A DNA stretch of 64,000 bases from Smittia aterrima (Eukaryota > Arthropoda > Insecta > Diptera > Chironomidae): the NCBI GenBank assembly GCA_033063855.1, contig CP093831.1, forward strand, positions 4,092,001 through 4,156,000. Direction: 5' to 3'. The translations under genes and the position numbers were made by a program. This document shows, in pieces, positions 59,001-64,000 of this stretch (position 1 is its first letter; each line of letters opens with the position of its first letter). The notes below the pieces were generated by a model that was not told the DNA's origin, made no database searches, and worked only from the letters and a program-made list of their open reading frames with translations.

Positions 59001-62000
59001 TTCAAGTCTTTTCTCGTTACGAAGCTTACACAAAAAAAGGGAAGACAGAGAGAAAGAGTGAGAGGGTGGAATAAGCAAGGTGGTTGTTTCGAATTTTGTA
59101 TTTTAGTTTTTATTTTTTTTTATTGTGAAAGCTCCGAGATTACAGGAAACACCTTAAATCCAATGAGCCTCCTTCTCTGTTCTTCTCTCGAAAGGATTCG
59201 AGATTTAAATTTACATTCAAACATCGCTTCGTCTTTCTTCATTAAGCATTTTGTTATTTTCATTTCACAGCAACCATCCGTTTCTTTCGCTTGTTGAGAT
59301 TATAAGTTTGCAAACACTCCCGATGAGCATTCCAACTTCTTTTGCGTCCATGAATAATGAATCAAAATTTCAGTCATTAAATTTGTGTAACAAGCGGTGA
59401 AAGGAAATTGCTACTTTTGCATAATTTAAGGCTATTCATGAAGCGACTTTCGTAATTGGAATGGGGAATGTACACAAAAATCATTCCAATAAGACGAATG
59501 AAAGCTTCGTCAAAGGATTGATCACAAAGTTTTGATTTGCTTTTCTCTATTTTCTCCTAAGTAGATGGACTGAACTTACAAAGCTTTCCTTAATCAAATT
59601 CAATTGAAACTGATGGAATAAATATTATTGCAGACGAGTTAGAATCCATTTCTATTTAATTAATGACATTAGTTGACGAGTCGACGGGAGCAAGGAAATT
59701 ATCACAACATTGATTTTCTATCTTAGGAAAGTTTCCTTTCGATGGATTATTCACTAACAGAGTTCTCGCTCCATCTCTTTTGAAAAGCACGTCGTCATCA
59801 ATCATTCATCTAGAATCAACACCAAAGACTGGCGAAAGTTTCGACATGATTTTGAAATGTGTACACCTAAATGGAAAAAATGATACATTTCCGTTTGATT
59901 GATGATTTTTCCACTGAAAAGTTTGTAATGAAACAAATTCTTTTCACCTCCCTTTGGAAGTTTCCCTCTGAATCTTTTTGTTAGATTAAAATCGATTTGA
60001 GATTGCATGGAAGTGACTTCCATCGTTTTGAATTTACGTAAACAAAAGATTGTTTGTCTTGGTAGTATAAAGAAAGACGTCAAGTGAATAAGCGACTCGC
60101 TTTTATGATGCATTTCTCATCTCATAAAACAATATCAGAACTCTATTGTGTATGCGCCACAACCCCAATCGCCTGGGAATCAAGCAGACCACAACGGAAA
60201 TTATATTTCATCCCTCGACCATTTTACAGCAGCAGTGAGTGACATTGGTTTTATTATCGCTTTGTAATTTCAATTCCCCGCAAAATGAAATGAAAATGAC
60301 AGTAAAAAAATTCACTCATTAATTTCCAAACCTTCCCCAGTTAACTGCCACCACCCCAACTTGACAAAAGACACATCAACTTTATGTACCTGCGTCCAAT
60401 ATTGTTTGTGTGGTGTAGGTGGATGGATGGAGAGGAAAACCTATCAAACATGAAAAATAAATTCTGCACCCCCATCTGCCCTCCGTTCAAGCTACCACAA
60501 TAACAGTACAATAAACAGCAAGCCATAAATCTAAAATATCTCTCAGTCAGGTTTTGAGAAATTGCTGTTTTTCAGTGTGTGTTTGTTGCTCTGTTTACAG
60601 ATGGAGATGGAATGAGATGAATGTGGAGAAATTGCAATGCAATTTCACTGCTGATAATGCTTCCTTCTATGTCTAGATCTCATTTATGCTTTACTCGCTT
60701 TTATGCGAATCTGACAGACGAAATTTCCTCTCCGAATGAATTATATTGAGTTGAAGTCAGGCAGTGTGAGCCATATCACCGTAACACGAGTCGTAAAGCC
60801 TTTTGCTGCAGAGTCTACAGAGTAGACGCTTCTCATACTTTTTCGGTGATTTTATTTGCCATGGTTACTTTTTGATATGGATAACAAAAATGTCCAGAGA
60901 GATCCTTTATTCATTAATGTAAATTTGTCAAAGCTATTCCACCAGCGAGTTCGTTTGCTTCACAATTAAGGCTTCATTACTATTGTCAATAAACTCAATA
61001 CCACTTTGATATAAGCGATAATGAAAATACTTTTCAAAGGAGGCTCATTTATTTGTGATGAATTGAAGTTTACTATACAGACTTTTGAGGTACCAATGTG
61101 TTTGTCTCGAGGATATTCGAGATTCATAAAGAAACGTCATTTTGTAAATTTCAGAATCGTAAAATTTTAAAATATGTTTGAATGTTCCGCTTGGGAAAAC
61201 TTGCAACTTCGCTTTTACAATGGCAGCATTTTCAATCTAAAAATAACTTTTCGTTTATTTCTTTAAGGGAAATGAAAATCGATTCCTACCTTGTAAGGAC
61301 ATTTTTGAACAAGTCCGTTGAATGATGTGTTAAACCAATTGATGGCTCCCTTAAGAAACGCCAGTCTAGGCAAATCCTCTGAGAGTTCACAAACATTCAG
61401 CTTTTCCAATTTTACAAATTGCCTATAATTTCCTCCGATTAGGTTTGTTTTGTGGAAGCATGTAAGATCAACCTTAAATTGGTTTTGACGTGAAGAAATT
61501 CTGAGAATTGATCAAGCTAATTAAATAAATTTTCTCTTTTGCCCTTTTGAGTGTGCATCCTGCGTTTGAGTAAGTTGTGCTTCTAGAAACTACTTTAACA
61601 TAACAATATGAATTTGAGAAAACTTCGCAACGCAATAAACTTTTGTAAATTTGATCTTCTAAAAATTATTTTAAAATTAAATTCAAAATTTTTTAATTAA
61701 ATTACTAAAAGGTTTAAACGCCTACATCTTGAGAATTTACGTCTTTACTCGATGAAACATTCAAGAAAATTAAGCTGACAAAAGCTGAGTTGAACTTCGT
61801 GATAAGCTTCATGATGAGAGAATGGCTTATGTATTTTTGTACTTTTCCGGAATTTAAATAATTTTTTTTAATTGGTTACAATAACGGCATCAAAACAATT
61901 ATTAGAAACGAATGTTTTCAATGAATGATTAAATGTAGATTTCTAGCTCTGAAACCGATTTATAAATAATAGTTTCCGAAAAGGAACTCAACAGTTAGAA

Positions 62001-64000
62001 TAAATTGATATTGTTATCCTATAAAATATTGATGTAATTGCAATGAAAGCTTTACTTTGTTGACTATTGAAATTTGAAGAACTACACAAGCTGCATAAAT
62101 CAATATGTTTTCGTTATTTCATCAAAGGTTTCGTATGTTGAAAGAAACCTTCAATTTTACCCTTTACAACTTCTCTTCAATGTTTCTTTCCTTAATTCAA
62201 AAGTTCGCTTTGGATAATAACAGATTTAGAGACGACTATCAAGCTGAAAGGAAAACTTGAAAATTATAACTTTGGTTAAAAGTTTTCCACTCGAAAAAGA
62301 ACTCGCAATTGTCTCAATTGATTAATGACAATGTTTCCTCTTCTGATTTTTATCGATGTTCGAGAGAGATATTTAAATGAAATATTCATTAGCGATGAAA
62401 ATGTACATTTAATTGAATTTCAAGATAACTTGTCATTTCATATATTTATTATAATTAAAAACATTTATGCTCAGCGTGAGTTTACATGTTTGAACTGAAA
62501 TTCAATGAATTGAATTCAAAGGGAACGATAAGCGTCGGGGATTGAAATATGACAAGACTAACATGGCAATTCAGTAAGAGCTTTTCAATTGTAATCCCTC
62601 ACGGGGAGATTCCGACAAAAGCCATGTTAAAGCAGCGACGTTTAATCGATATGCCGGTTGGGGATATTAAGTAGATAAAGTGTTTTACTCATTACGAATA
62701 AATTATCATCCAATTTTATCGCGGGGAAGTTTTTTTCTTCACAAGTTGTTCCATTGTGATTATGTCATTTCACTGCCTGTCATCCTTTCTACTCGCTTCG
62801 AATTCGAGCCGCCCACGACGATTGTGCTGTAACATTACAATAATAATCGTGATTTGGAAATTAAATTGAAAATGTCCCATTGCGTTTCATCGAGCACAGA
62901 GTGGAAAACAAAGTCAAAGCAGCTGTTGCGAGAGTGTTTTAGGGGTTGGAGTGGTGCTTGAGGTTTACAGTTTCAAAATATTATCGAATTTAAATATTAA
63001 ATAAATAATTTACTTCTCTGTTGTTTAATTTAATTTGATACTTGCTCGCAACGGAGTGGAAATTGTGCTACAAAGTTATCAAAAGGAAATTGGGAAAATT
63101 CAAATCAAGAAGTTTTCTGAATGTAGAAGAGAATTTCTTAATAGACTTCATTTCTGTTTAAATGGCGCTTTTTACTTGAAAGCTCAATAGCAGTCAATGA
63201 TTCTTAACATTCCAAGAAAAAGATTTGTTAAGACTCGTCAAAGCTATTCGCTTCGACCTTTTACTCGGTTCAAAGCACCTTTAGAGAATTTGCTCAGATT
63301 GAAAGAAGCATTAGCAAACTTATGAATATCCCCCTAAGTGCTTCATGAATTTGATTATGGAACTCCCACACGATCCTTTCCATATGGCTAAAAGCAGCTT
63401 TGAACTTTCTTCTTATTCACTTCGTTAGGAAAAGAAAGAAAACTTTATTTTTCGTCTTTCGCTTCAAAGGTTCAGAAATCATGAATATTCATTCAAAAAT
63501 AATAATTTTGTCAAAATGCAGAAAACATGGGAGAGAGACTTGAGAGCTGTGATCCTAATTGATGTTGTAAGCATCGTATGATCCTCAGAATTTGAGCAGA
63601 TTTCTTTTTCATCTCAGCTCCCTTTTCTTTACATAATTTTTTTGATCGAAGCGAGAGAGAAATTTACTTTAAAGATTACTTTTCAATCATCGCAATAAAC
63701 AAGAATTAAAATAGATTACGACGGAAGAGCACACACGAATAGGGGAGAACGAAATTTTCCTTCCTTTTCAATGAGAAGTAAGAAAGAAAGTTTTTTTTTT
63801 CTGAAAAACTTTTTCAAAGTTTTGGTTCTGTGGGCATAGGGAAAGTTTGTCAATCTCGGCAATTGATTGAGTTATCAAAATGTTGAGAAAAGTATTTGGG
63901 AAATTTTCAAGTTTTTCCATTAAAATCTTGACGGAATTTTCGATTTCTTCCAGTTAATCCCAATCAGAGATTTCTTGTCTTGGCGCTCACCACGCTCATT
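53005..64000. other. 11-kb gene-poor region
   Basis: After the sorting-nexin 3' UTR no gene, tRNA, transposon terminal repeat or tandem array could be recognised. The open frames of 60-103 codons have compositions typical of chance AT-rich frames (many Phe, Lys, Ser, Ile runs). The region has scattered purine or pyrimidine runs and a doubled TGTGACG word near 55374-55388. Compared with 53 kb carrying a gene about every 3 kb, this may be a large intron or regulatory domain of a gene extending beyond the window. Confidence 0.5.
60139..60234 (+). other. Candidate internal coding exon in the gene-poor region
   Basis: A 96-bp GC-richer segment lies between an AG (60137-60138) and a strong donor GTGAGT (60235-60240). 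In phase 0 it would code 32 residues starting NSIVYAPQPQSPG and ending ISSLDHFTAA, a Pro/Gln/Ser/Asn-rich composition like transcription-factor tails. The other two plus frames are also open, the polypyrimidine tract is weak, and I recognise no family, so this is only a candidate. Confidence 0.22.

Noticed and set aside
60811..60830. Small perfect hairpin GTCTAC-AGA-GTAGAC
   Set aside because: Six-base stem only, no T-run or conserved context.
62559..62629. 9-bp inverted repeat (TAACATGGC/GCCATGTTA) around a 53-base loop
   Set aside because: The stem does not extend further, and a 9-bp match is expected by chance in 11 kb of this composition; not a miRNA-like hairpin.
1..64000. Search by eye for CRISPR arrays, bacterial operons, tRNA genes, rRNA and transposon coding regions
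   Set aside because: None seen; the window is an animal nuclear locus and no reverse transcriptase, transposase or terminal repeats were recognised.

Overview
This window is eukaryotic. The genes are split by many introns of about 54-80 bp with GT-AG ends, the spacers are AT-rich, AATAAA signals follow stop codons, and nearly every recognisable protein has a closest known relative among insects. The mix of virilizer, snazarus/SNX25, megalin, delta/epsilon GSTs, CBM14 cuticle or peritrophic proteins and secreted LRR proteins points to a dipteran. A nematoceran such as a non-biting midge (Chironomidae) is my best guess, but the species is inferred, not shown.

Layout, left to right. 0-6.2 kb holds SUMO (-), a probable two-ORF transcript ending in complex I subunit MNLL/NDUFB1 (+), a membrane-anchored gamma-glutamyltransferase (+) with a NUPR1/p8 homologue nested antisense in its intron, and a HIG1-domain protein (-). 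6.5-9.6 kb is a five-exon low-complexity nuclear protein I cannot name (+). 10.3-18.7 kb holds transportin-3 (-) and virilizer (-), both reconstructed end to end. 19.2-21.7 kb holds an intronless LRR-BTB fusion (-) and a convergent pair of small CBM14-type secreted proteins (+/-). 22-45 kb is a complete megalin/LRP2 gene (+): a signal-peptide exon, a 5.5 kb first intron, then 14 compact exons coding for about 4,639 aa in total. 45.6-47.4 kb is a tandem GST pair (+). 47.7-49.3 kb is a secreted LRR protein (+). 49.9-53.0 kb is a SNX25-type sorting nexin (+). 53.0-64.0 kb has no gene I can support, apart from one weak exon candidate.

There is no single pathway. Themes that recur are mitochondrial small membrane proteins (MNLL, HIG1), glutathione metabolism (GGT, GSTs), nuclear import and mRNA processing (TNPO3, virilizer, SUMO) and endocytosis (megalin, SNX25).

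The items most worth checking are: an apparently cytoplasmic LRR-BTB fusion built from an N-terminal module typical of secreted LRR proteins; a GGT that keeps its catalytic Thr but has lost the substrate-binding Arg; a CBM14 protein lacking exactly the two cysteines that normally pair with each other; a 79-bp identical tract between the GSTs suggesting gene conversion; and a 12-bp promoter word shared by three neighbouring genes. All exon models were made by eye from reading frame, splice sites and homology remembered from families; no search or alignment was run.
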